Assembly: GCF_047496725.1 (NCBI RefSeq)
Contig: NC_132970.1
Span: 3,912,001-3,976,000, forward strand
Source of the DNA: Anoplolepis gracilipes
Lineage: Eukaryota; Arthropoda; Insecta; Hymenoptera; Formicidae
Direction of reading: 5' to 3'
DNA length: 64,000 bases
A program made the translations under genes and the position numbers. Shown here in pieces: positions 21,645 through 33,300 of this stretch. The notes under the pieces are model-generated. The model was not told the origin of the DNA. It worked only from the letters and a program-made list of their open reading frames with translations, and did no database searches. The first letter of the stretch is position 1; each line of letters opens with the position of its first letter.

Positions 21645-22621
21645 CTGGGATGCCGACCATGGAATCTCAGTCTGACGAGCGTGATCATCTTGGCGCTGTC
21701 GAACATGCTGCTAACGTTCCTGCTGTTGCAATCGGAGACTTGTGTGCCGGAGACCATCCCACGGAAAGTGATGGAGGTGAACGCCGTGACCGAGTGGAAT
21801 CTTGGCAACCTCGACAAGCAGCAGGAACAACAACCGGAATGCATCACGCAAAATTATCAACCGACGTTACCCGACGTTAACAGTCTGCAGCTGGATATCA
21901 AGCTCGGCAGATGGGACACTCGACGGATATTCCGAATGTTCGACTCGGTGCTGGTCGGTAGCAAATTTACGGAGTTGTCGCAGACCCACCGGGTGTGTCT
22001 GGCTACTCAAAGTTCCGTGGAAAAGCTGCATTCGTTAGTGCAGGTCGCCTTGCACTGGACCGGACCGATGTCTGTCGCGCTTTACGCTGCTGGTGACGAG
22101 GAGTTTGAGGTGTTGCAGCGTTACCTGGTGTACCTGAGAAAATGCTACGAGTCCATCAGAGAGAGGGTGATCTTCTCTCTGGCTGTACCGAGGATGCGAT
22201 CGCCTAAGAAGCAACCGCGCGTCTTCGAGCTGCCGGATATTATCGATTGTGCCAAACCGGAAGCTACTTTGAACGAACTTGCTAGCCACATATCTAGCGA
22301 GCAGACAAACTGGCGGATACGAAACGTTTATCCGCAGAACCACATGCGCAACTTAGCGCGCAAGAACTGCCAGACGGACTACGTGTTTCTGACGGACGTC
22401 GACATCGTGCCGAGCTTCAATTTGACGGTCGCGCTCGATGAGTTCCTTAGGAACGACAACTGTGATAAGTGCGCCTACGTAATACCTACGTACGAGTTGG
22501 ATATGCGCATGAGATTTCCCCAGAATAAGACAGAACTCATCAGACTGGCGAGGAAGGGCTTAGCCAGGCCTTTTCACCAAAAAGTCTTTATACATAATCA
22601 ATTTGCCACAAACTTTACAAG
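21645..22621 (+). CDS. B4GAT1: B4GAT1-like core exon (signal anchor to DxD region)
   Basis: The exon starts after the acceptor TTATCGTTTCTAG (AG at 21643-21644), preceded in frame by TAG at 21642, so translation must begin in an earlier exon. Otherwise it would start at an internal ATG at 21705, which would cut the membrane anchor in half. It reads LGCRPWNLSLTSVIILALSN and ends at NQFATNFT plus two bases of an Arg codon, at the strong donor AAG|GTAAGT. It holds the anchor, the stem and the nucleotide-sugar-binding half with DVD at 22395-22403. The high G+C and codon content contrast with the introns. Confidence 0.88.
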
Positions 22622-22919
22622 GTAAGTGATTTTATTAAGTATTAGCTTTTTATAATTTTTTTAAAATAATATTTCCTGTAATCAACTGAAAATAATACAA
22701 TATATATTGACATTATTAAAACATATTTATGTAATAGATTTAATATCCGTTGAATTAAAATTGATTGAATTCACATAACGATAATATACATATAATGGTA
22801 TTCCTATTACAAATTTTACTATGTTTATACGATTTTAATATATGTAATTTTGCCGTTATTCAGGGATGATTATTCGATGAACGTAATTCATACTTGGTTG
22901 TAACTGTCTGTCTCCCTTT

Positions 22920-22958
<39 letters not shown>

Positions 22959-24533
22959 ATATCTATGTATATAAAATATGAATCGTTAATTCAGCATACA
23001 AAATATTATTTGGATAGTGCGCATCACATACGTAAGGTTGAGGACTTTTTATTTTATAGGTGGCTGCAGGACGTGTCGCCGACCCATAAATATCATGAAA
23101 ACGTAAAGACTGGTAAGGTCTACGTTAGTCATGACGTGACGAATTTCGAATTCCTTTACGAGCCGTTTTACGTAGCGAAAGATATCGCACCGTCTCACGA
23201 TGAGAGGTTTATGGGATACGGATATACGAGGAATACCCAGGTACGCGATATTCCCTAGAATATACGTTTCTTTTTTTTCTGTTTGTGTTTGACATCCACG
23301 TGACGAATACGTTAGTAGCAATGTGGAATCGAAAATGCAATTTCGCTCGAGCACGAAATAACATGAAATTTTACAATGCAAAAGTTTATGTTTGATCTGG
23401 GCTGAGTTTGATGATACGAACGCTGTTCTTTTCGTTAATGGATGAAATTACTCGTATTCGAGAAGATGAGCTCGTGTAGCTGTATAATGCGCCTTTATAT
23501 TTGCAAAATGTATCAAATCATTTAGCAATAATATCGTAGAGCGATCTGAATTAAAAATGCTTTCGTGGCAACATTATCGTCGATATTCTCGATGAAAAAG
23601 CGGACGAGTGATAAAGAATATAAATATGGCTCACGCAGAACCAAATGTACCCATGGTAATTGCACGAACGCGGGATGGTATTTTACCGCGCTGTTAGTTT
23701 AGCTCAATGTCGGGAGATAAAAAGTATTCTATCGAAAATTAATATACCTTTCGGGACATTAATGGAATTAACGGAGATAAATGGTGATAATGGAACCGGT
23801 AGCTACTGCCCATTCCATTTCTACGTTACTATGTAAACAGGCGGCATAAATTACACTAAAAGATATACATACATTTTGAGAGATCTGATAAAAACGGATA
23901 CACGTGGGTCCGTGTTTTATCATCAATTTCTAGAATTACAATATTTTGCTAATTCAACGATACAAGCCATGCTACGGAAAAATCATACGACAGCGACTAG
24001 AGTTGAGTTTTAGCAAGGACATGCTAGCGAGATCCTGGCATGAGCCAGGGGAAAACAAGCCAAGGGCGCTCGTTTGTGAATGATACGTTCGAGAATCGCA
24101 AATTGGAGTGAGCATGCCCTCGTGCATAGCTGCGACATTAATTGAATTACATATTATCATTGCCGCGCTGTTATCGGGCGATGGAGGCTCGTTTCGCGCA
24201 ACGATCATTATTCAATTTAAACTTGATGCATCCCCGGTTGTATAATCGAACGTTTGCATATCGGGATAGCGTCGTGCGGGCTGTGCAAATTACGTTCGCT
24301 AATGTACTTTTCAGCCACATTATCCTCGCTCGAATTATGGAAGAATCGCTCGAATTTCTTCGATCGATAACATCAAACTTTGAAACTTCGTCACGTAGCG
24401 TATCATGCGGGTGAAACTTTGATATCTCGGGCAACTGGGAGGATTTTCGATCTCGAGTCTAAAACTTGAAAGCAGAAAAACAATATCTATAGCTTCGATT
24501 TACCTTTCACAGAAATTTGATTCTGTAAGATTT

Positions 24534-24582
<49 letters not shown>

Positions 24583-27323
24583 TTATTGTTTAACCACAGC
24601 TGTGAGAGAGAAAGATCGGGACAATTAAAATTGCAGAGGCCTCTAAAAGATTATTTGTGACGAGAGCCACGAAGCGGTGGTGAAAACTTTTCTTCTTGCA
24701 GTCCATACACGGGGAGTTTGCATACCTTTGAACATATGGATGTACGTTCGTAGGGTGGCACGCGGGTCCTGCGTTGTTTCGACGAGAGAAGTGTACGATG
24801 TTCGTGGCTTTCGACCTCACGGCGGAAATAACGAAATTCCATCGCAGGGCGAAAATCCGAGCGCGACGACCGTAAAACGAAGTATGCCAAGTACCGACGG
24901 CAATAAAACCAGCGTAAATCTACGTATACACGTATCGCGACTGCGTCGCGTCGTCGACTTGCAACCAGTCGCTATGGTGGTGTGGGCTCGTGGTCATGCC
25001 GCTGATATTACATGCTGGCGGACGCCGGAAGTACGTACTCGCGTCTCCTTTGCGGTTTGCGTCGCGCAACATCTATTCACTTCTGCGGAGGAATGAGAAT
25101 GGCTATCGTCTGTTTGTTCTCTCTTCGTTTCTTACGACACGTTTAGCCAGCTGCCGGAGATTCATTTCCGAGAGATGTATAACATTAAGATCAAACTACT
25201 GTCTTTTTTTTTTTTTTTTTTTTTTTTTTAGGGAGGGCCTGCGCTATTTTATTCTGTTCTTATCACGAGATTTTTGTACACGAGTAAATTTTTTAACGCA
25301 TTTTATTTTGTCACGTATATATTGAATGTTACTTATATGTTGTTTCCAAAATGATTCGATGTATTAAATATATTGTTACATCACAGGCGTCGAATTTTAG
25401 ACCGCAAGTGAGAGAACCTTTCCCACACACCGATATACGCGTTTGTCGCGAAGACGCATTGCTGCCGGTTAAATTTTATTTTGCGTTAATTAATCTTCGG
25501 TTGTTTGCGTATACAATGTGCGAGAACAATGCGGTATGCGCCATAATCGCGACGCAATTACGCTGGTTTCCTGGCTCGCCTCGATTGCCCTAGCAAAACG
25601 AGCATGTTAATTGCCGATCGATTCGTTAATTCTCCGTACCACCCCTCCTATGGCGTGGCCTTTATCTGGTCGAGCGAGCTTAACGTTCCCTCACCGATAC
25701 AACCTTCAATTACTCGTCGACGCACTGGCCAATCGTCGATGCGACCGATATAAAGGATTTGGGCTCGATGAGAGATACGCGGCACGTGCTGTTCGCTTGC
25801 GATTCGTGTATATATATATATATATATATATGGTATCGACGATTGATCTTGTCATCACCGATTCGACATACCGAGTTCGAACGTAGTCGAACCTCGAGGG
25901 ATTCTTTATTGTCGTGTTTATCGAATGTGTCGATCGGGCTGGCACGAACCGTCCCGGTTTGATATCTCATCAGACTGGCGTTATCGGATTGACTGCCGGC
26001 TCCCAGAGCTGGCGCCTAAAAATCGCGCGATAAATGAGATAAGTCTGGCGTGAGAGATGGAAGAATAAAGGTATAATAAAATAAAAATAATCGAAAAATA
26101 AACAGACCTCCGATCTAGTTCAAAAGGTATATACAATTGTAATTATAAATTTGGATTAAACAATTTTTTTTTTTTTTCTTTTTTTTGAGAATTGCGCAAA
26201 AATATTATGCAAGAAAATAAATCATTATTATTATTATTATCGCAGCAATAAATTTCTCAAGCAATAGCGTGATAATAATAAATTAGTTCTCACGAAGCTG
26301 GTGTTAATTACGAAATTGAATATCAATTTATGCATCAGAAACCCCAAGCCGTTATTGCCGACTTTGTGAGATGACGTATTTCCATTCGCGCCGTATATAC
26401 CGAGTGCTACCGACATTATTCGCCATTTAACATTTTCTTGTCACTCGTTGATTCATTATTCATTATCACTTGAGGCTAATCTATAATAACGACTCTCACA
26501 TTCGATTTTCGAGAGTAGATAGGTAGATAGTATGTCGTTGTCGCGGGAGAAGTGGCACCGAAGTATCGCACGCAAGCACCTCGCAGATGATTGCAATCAA
26601 CTCGGAAACGAGATAGTTCGTTCTAGACGCTTCAACGTAGCGGTCACTCCGCTACGTTGATTGAGCGATTTGGTCGGCCGGGATCGTAAATCAGAGGCAG
26701 GCCGGCACGAATAGAACGATCCGATTTGCTCGAGTTGGTTGCGAGCGGCACCTTTCATCGTTTTGCAGTTTATCGGAAATCACGGAATATATAGTTCAGA
26801 CTTGCGTATTATATAGTCATTGAAAAAGTGCGAGGCAAGAAATATAGTGCTGAAGGGGTGTAAATAAAGTAAAAATAAATCCTCTTATCTATCCTCGCGA
26901 GTCGAACGTATGAAATTTTTAGAAAAATCTTGAATTTCCAAGAGATAGAATGTTGTTACAAATCTAGCCTTCCGTTAATTACTCATTAATACGATTAACG
27001 TATTTGCAGTGATTTATGCGACGAATGTTGACGAATTATTTCGCATGACTCATTAATGCTTCATTCGGCTTTTGACATAATTTATTTCAGCTTAATTCGT
27101 TCGATAGCATGCTGTTAATTTTTGACGTAACGCGCTCTTGCACATTCAAATATACAAGTATGATTGAACGCGTGTTTCGTAACTAGATGTTTAATGTGAG
27201 ATTAAATAATATTGAATAAGTAAATTTTATTTTATATATTTCGCATTAAGCAAATTCAAATTTGCATCCGTAGCAAGTGCTGAGCAAATTAACCTATGCG
27301 AATTTGGATTATCGGCGCACATA

Positions 27324-27384
<61 letters not shown>

Positions 27385-30300
27385 GTGTCGAATATCGTAG
27401 CGGTTGTATTTCATAATGCAAATTCGATAATGGAGCAACAAAAATCTTATTCGATTTTCGAATATGGTATATCGCGAATGTGTATGCGTATCGGCATTAT
27501 TTCAATGCATCTATGCGTTTTAATTATTTCCACGCATTTCTCCGGCAATCTTTTTCCGTTAACTGTTTTATAATTGAATTGGTCCGAAAGTGATTTTCGA
27601 TTAGGCGTTCAGATATTCCGCGCGGCACATTGGTAGCCAACGATCCAACTCGATCCAAAGGATGTCCGTAATTTAGCGGCTAGTTCTCTCATGGAAGATC
27701 AATGACCGCGGCTTGCAGGCACCGTGTAACAAGCAGCAATTTAAGTGTAGGATAATGCCAGTTCTCTCGTTCGTAGAAAGGATCGATCGACTTTAATCGT
27801 ATCGCGCGAAGCTTTTCCAACCAGATTTGTTGTATTTAAGTAGAACGCGGAAAAGGGCATACGATTTGTATAATTTCTTTCTTTCAAAATGTAATAATGA
27901 AAAAAAAAAAAAAAAAAAAAAAAAAATATCTCGAACGATTTTATATCTGTCTAGCGTTGAAATTTGAATTCATCTAAAATTACATGGATTTCCATTTCTG
28001 CTGCTCGCTCCATTTAAGCGCCCTCGAAACGAACGAGAGGATTTTCCGTTCCGCCCTTTTACCCCCGCCGTTTTAATTCCATCCCAAGTTGCGGTGCCGC
28101 GCCCCGCCGCGCCGGTGGCCCCCTTAATGCAGAGAATGTAAGATAAGTGGAGGCGCCATACGCCGGGACGGCCGGGACGCGCTGTATTCGCGGGGATTTA
28201 CGCCGACGTGCGATGGCATAAAACTCAATTATCAGATTTAGCCCGCCACTTACCGTAGCCGGCATATTACTCGGCTGTGCCATTTGGAAAAATTATACGA
28301 GCCTGTTTACCGTCATGCTCACTTTACCTTACGCATGCGCCGGCACGTCTTCATCTAATACGTGTCACTTCTTTGCACGCTCGTTCGACGAAACGCATAT
28401 CTTGACGCCACAAAGAGTAATCTGAATGTTATCTGAAAAGTGTCACTTGCGGAAAAGTGCCTCCACCGTTTTTCAACGAATATAATTGTGGAATATAATT
28501 CTTCGTTTTGTGGCTATATAGATGTATATTCCTCATAAGATCATCAGATATTCGACTGTTATTCTGTCATGATATTATGCATATATGTAGGTATCATGTA
28601 TAAACCGAAAAAAATTGTAACAAGGATATTTGTGAAAGAAGCATTATATAATCCATAATTAAAACTAATAATTGGGGCAATAACAAACTGTGATCCATTA
28701 ATTATTTGAATGTTAGTATTTGTTCTCATCATTTGTAACGTAATCATACTAATTTGACTGGTATACATATTGTAGAACGTATAAAATAGATAAGGGAAAT
28801 TGCACCTTACTTTAGATATTTTAAGTATTTAAGTAAACAGGAACGTGTTATTCGTATTCAATATCGGAAATAGCGCTTGAGGAATTTCTATAAAGCGACA
28901 CGCTATAGAGATTATTTTACGGAAGGGAGACGCGTATACTCGCGGGCAAATTGAAGAGAGCCGTTGCGGCTTGCGCGAACTGAGAGAAATTGACGCAGGT
29001 TTCTCGATGAGATTGCGTCAACAAAGCTAAACCGTTGGTACGCAGTGATTTCGCAGAACCGCGCGAAACACGTCGGTACGTAAGGAATTCTCAGCGAGCT
29101 ATGGAGGTTCTTGAATATCAAAGGGACACTCTGTCTTTGAATTTCGAGCATCGGGATGCCACGGGATCCTTCTGCAAACGGTACGGATCGAGTCGCGTAG
29201 TTTGTGCCAGTGCTGATTTTAGTCGACGTAACAACACGATAATTACGTCACGTCTAATTTGCGAAATACATGACATTGGCGCAACCCGGTATGCATCCCG
29301 TTGCTTAGGCTGTGACACGTAACGCATTGTATGCGTACGCAACATGCAGACGAACTAGATTTAATACTTTAATCTCAATCGAATAAGGAAATGTTAATAA
29401 TTGCATTACGTGCGATGTGTTCTGTATCTGTATTATGAAATAGCATATCTTTGAAAGCTCTGAAGTTAGAGAAACAGCGATATATTGTCGGAGAACGAGA
29501 GTTCTATCTCTCGACCCACACAAAAGATGGATCCGATTATAGTAGGCGATCACATATTCGGATTTTTATCAAACTGTCAAATATAATAGTATGATGAAAC
29601 GCATCGATTAGTAAAAAGAAGGATATATTGGATATTACATTTGTTATAATACATGACGTCGCGTACTTTTGTCTCTGCCGAGCGAAATTGAACGAGAGTT
29701 GCCGTGACAGCGGAATGAAATAAAGAGCGCAAACTGTCAGCATCGGCGTGTCACGATCGTAATGGTCCGCGGCGATGATAGTGACACCGTCCATTCGATA
29801 CCGAAGCGTGAAATTAACCCGGGCGCATTTCCCCCAGGTACTAGGACCGTAAGCTTATCTTCCGCGCGACATGCAATTCCATTTTTGCGAGCGAGCGTGC
29901 GGAGCGAGTTTGCGAGCACCGCGTCCACGTTTCCGCTAGTTGTAAAATTTTAACTCGCCGCTCTGTGTTTGTAAAACATGCGGCTACACGAACACGTTTA
30001 AGCACCTTTTCCTTTTTGGATATCCCCGAGCACAGAAATGCTCCGACGGAATAAATAAAACGTCGAATAGAAATCGTGAGGTGCATTGCGAGTTTATTAA
30101 TCGATATGGTGGCAACGCAACAAATGCTACTACTCTTTGGAGATTATATTTTTCGTAGGCTATTATGTTGCTGTTTTATTATCATTCTTTTTCATTATTT
30201 TTATGACGAGACGTGCAAACATTTCTTATTTTAGAATTTATTGCACACCGTACCCGCGGATAGGGGGATATCATATCATATTTTACTCCGAGAGCTTATA

Positions 30301-33300
30301 AAATATAATAGCTATAATACGCGTTCTCTCTATGCAACCGCACGTACTTATAACTATGTGGTCCGATTATGTGACACGCTACGCAGATGCATACACAAAC
30401 ATGCACACTTGTGACTAATGCAAATACAAAACCGCTGCTCTCTGGTGACCCACTGCAATATTATGCATTACCATTCGAAAGCCGCAAACGATTACCTTAT
30501 CTCCCGTTGAAGCGACAAGCGTTGTCATATTATCTCTGGCCAGCCAGATCTCTGACCATCTTGAAAGAACTGCATTCGCTGTAAATGTACATGCTGCAAC
30601 AAGCATATTTTTTTCTAAATAGTATTAATTTTTCTAATCTTCGAAGAAAGCAACTGTGTGTTTGAATTTTTTATATCTCTCTATCTCTCTTTACTTATTT
30701 TAATAAAAAAAAAAAACATACGAGTATAGTATATTTGTAAATGACATTTTGAGAAAGAGGAATCTCTCTAAACGCTTGTGCTCGTTAAAAGAGCCATTAT
30801 AAAGCATATAGAAGATAGAATTATGTAAATAATATATTGCATGCTTTGCATACATATCCTCTTTTCCACCCCTCTCCGTATATATTCTCATTCATCTATT
30901 TTTTACTCGCACGCACACACAACGCACGTGTACGGCGCCATCGTGACCGCCCTTTGAGTCCTTTGAGCCTCGCTGGGAGAGAGAGATCGTGCGTCGAGTT
31001 CCGCAAATTGTTCATCCCGTTGTGTCGCGCAAAAGTTTCAACGGGTCGCCTCGCCGCGCCATTTCGCGTTCTCGGGAGCTTTGACGTGCATTATGCGTTA
31101 TCGCGCGTCACGGTTCGCGGAATATTCTCTACTCATCTAGTCTGGTTGACAGTTGTCGATGCTGCATATACATATACGGTAGTTCGAAAGGCCGCGTCGG
31201 AATTTCAGAGGGGCAAGTTTTATGGCAAGAGCACGTCCCAGGCCTGCACCTTACGCGTTCTGCCTGTTTTATAGCTGTATGTATACCGTCGTCGCGTCGC
31301 GTGCATATGTATATATATATATATATAGTATGCATTAATGCCGCGGTATAGCCGTCGTACATACACATGCATTATCCAATAATCGTCGCGATGACGAAAG
31401 TTTCACGTACAAACAGAGCGCATGGCGATGTGCATTCGCGAGCAGTATCAGAGCACGTGTAAGTTCAGCAAACATCATTACGCCCGCGAGTCTGTAACGA
31501 ATGTGAGACCGCGGGGTTTGTTAATTAAGAAGATACGTCAGCCCGCGCGCCGTGTTGTTTAATGCAATCTGTTCCCCGGGAAACCCTCGACAAACAGTCG
31601 GTCGTCCTCTTTCCTTAACCGAGAGGTTCGCGCGCGAGAGGCGCATTTTAGCCACAAGGATGTGAGATCTGCGCGCGAAACTGAAAGGAATTTATTATCT
31701 ATCCAATTAAGACGGATAATTATGCACGGTGTCCGCCGCGCCAGTGCAAGCTTGTTAGTTATATAATCTATGCGGCAATGTCATATATATATGTGTTGAA
31801 ATGTCAGAACCGGAGATTAGATTTACATCTCGATTCTCACCCGAATCTAATACTCTTAAAAGCATGAAATCGTAATACACAATTTTTTTTTTTTTTTTTA
31901 TTTAAACCTTCTCTTTTCGTCGTTGTTACATCTTTTAGTGACGAAATTTTCATATTCGTTAAACTTATATCATTCTCGTGTACATATGTAACGCGTATAA
32001 ATATCAAATTATTTCTGATAAACATGTTTAAAAATTAATCCTTTTTTTAGATAATTAACATTTTTATGGCTGGAAAAAATACGAGTTGCATCAAGATTCG
32101 TTATGTATAGCTTCGTTATGTTGCATAAGTGCTATGTCATGCTGCGCGTCAATATCGCGTTAGATGCTTTCAGGGCAATTGTACTTTCGGAGCCAAACTG
32201 AGCCTGAGGAGGAGAATTGACACGAGTTATAAATGCGAGCCTGTCCCGTCGATCGCGACGTATATGTTTTGGCACTGTCAACACACTGTAGTAACGTGAC
32301 GAATTGTGTGCATCCATTGCGACATGCACTGCAGAGACAATCCCGAGACGTCGCGGCGCCTGTCACATGCATGTCGCGTCATCGTTACGTATAATTATTC
32401 ACGAGGTCTACATCTCCAAGATCTAGAACGCGGCAGATTAGATTCTGTCTATCAATTTCATCTGATGATATAATCCACGTGCATACTGCTATTCCCATAA
32501 GGTTACCGCTCTTTGTCGCATTAACTAACAATATTCCGACTCAGGCTGAGGCCTGTCTTATAATTAATAATCATTATGTTTCGCTTGACGGGTTAATTTT
32601 GATCCATTTCGTTTCTAAATCGTGGAGCTGTAGCTGTATCAAAATCGCTTTGCACTCTGCATTTTTTAATGTACATGATACATCTTCATCACGATGAGTA
32701 ATGATCTGAATACATGATTCACAAAATTCTCTTTCTCTCTTTTGTGTATTTTTTTCCATCAATGCCAAATTCGGACAATAGTAGATTCAAACAATAGCAG
32801 ATTCATACAAGAAACGAACTATTTGATCATTTAAAGGAAAGTTTATTTAAATGTATAAAAAGTATATATATATATATATATATAGATGCAAATAAATCTC
32901 GTATTTTCGTAGAAAAGAATTTTAAATAATCAGTGTATTTTGTGTCATAACAAAAAAATTGAGTATAGTTTATTAAAGTGATATCTAAAGTAAAATAGAA
33001 AAGCAAAGCAAACTCATAGAAGGTATTTGCATTCAAGCTTTCGTAAACAAAATGTGTTATTATTACGGCAACAGAACACTTTATATGAAGTAAATCACTA
33101 TAAACAAAGTTGGCTACACGCACGCACATACACATACACACACACACATACACAGAGAGCTGTCGCGAATATTGTCTCCATATATTGTTACGTGTGATTA
33201 TTCACGAAGACGCATTCAGGACTAGAGGAGAACGGGCAAACCGGATCTCGTCCGTTAGGTCTGTCTGGCTTGTCCCGACTGGTAAACCGAGGGCGAGATT

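Noticed and set aside
23690..23730. TTAGTTTAGCTCAATG, reminiscent of a tRNA A box
   Set aside because: There is no matching T arm or acceptor stem in the next 80 bases.
25706..25970. Frames containing IYIYIYI runs around TA repeats
   Set aside because: The alternating Ile-Tyr residues are translations of a TA microsatellite and not protein sequence.
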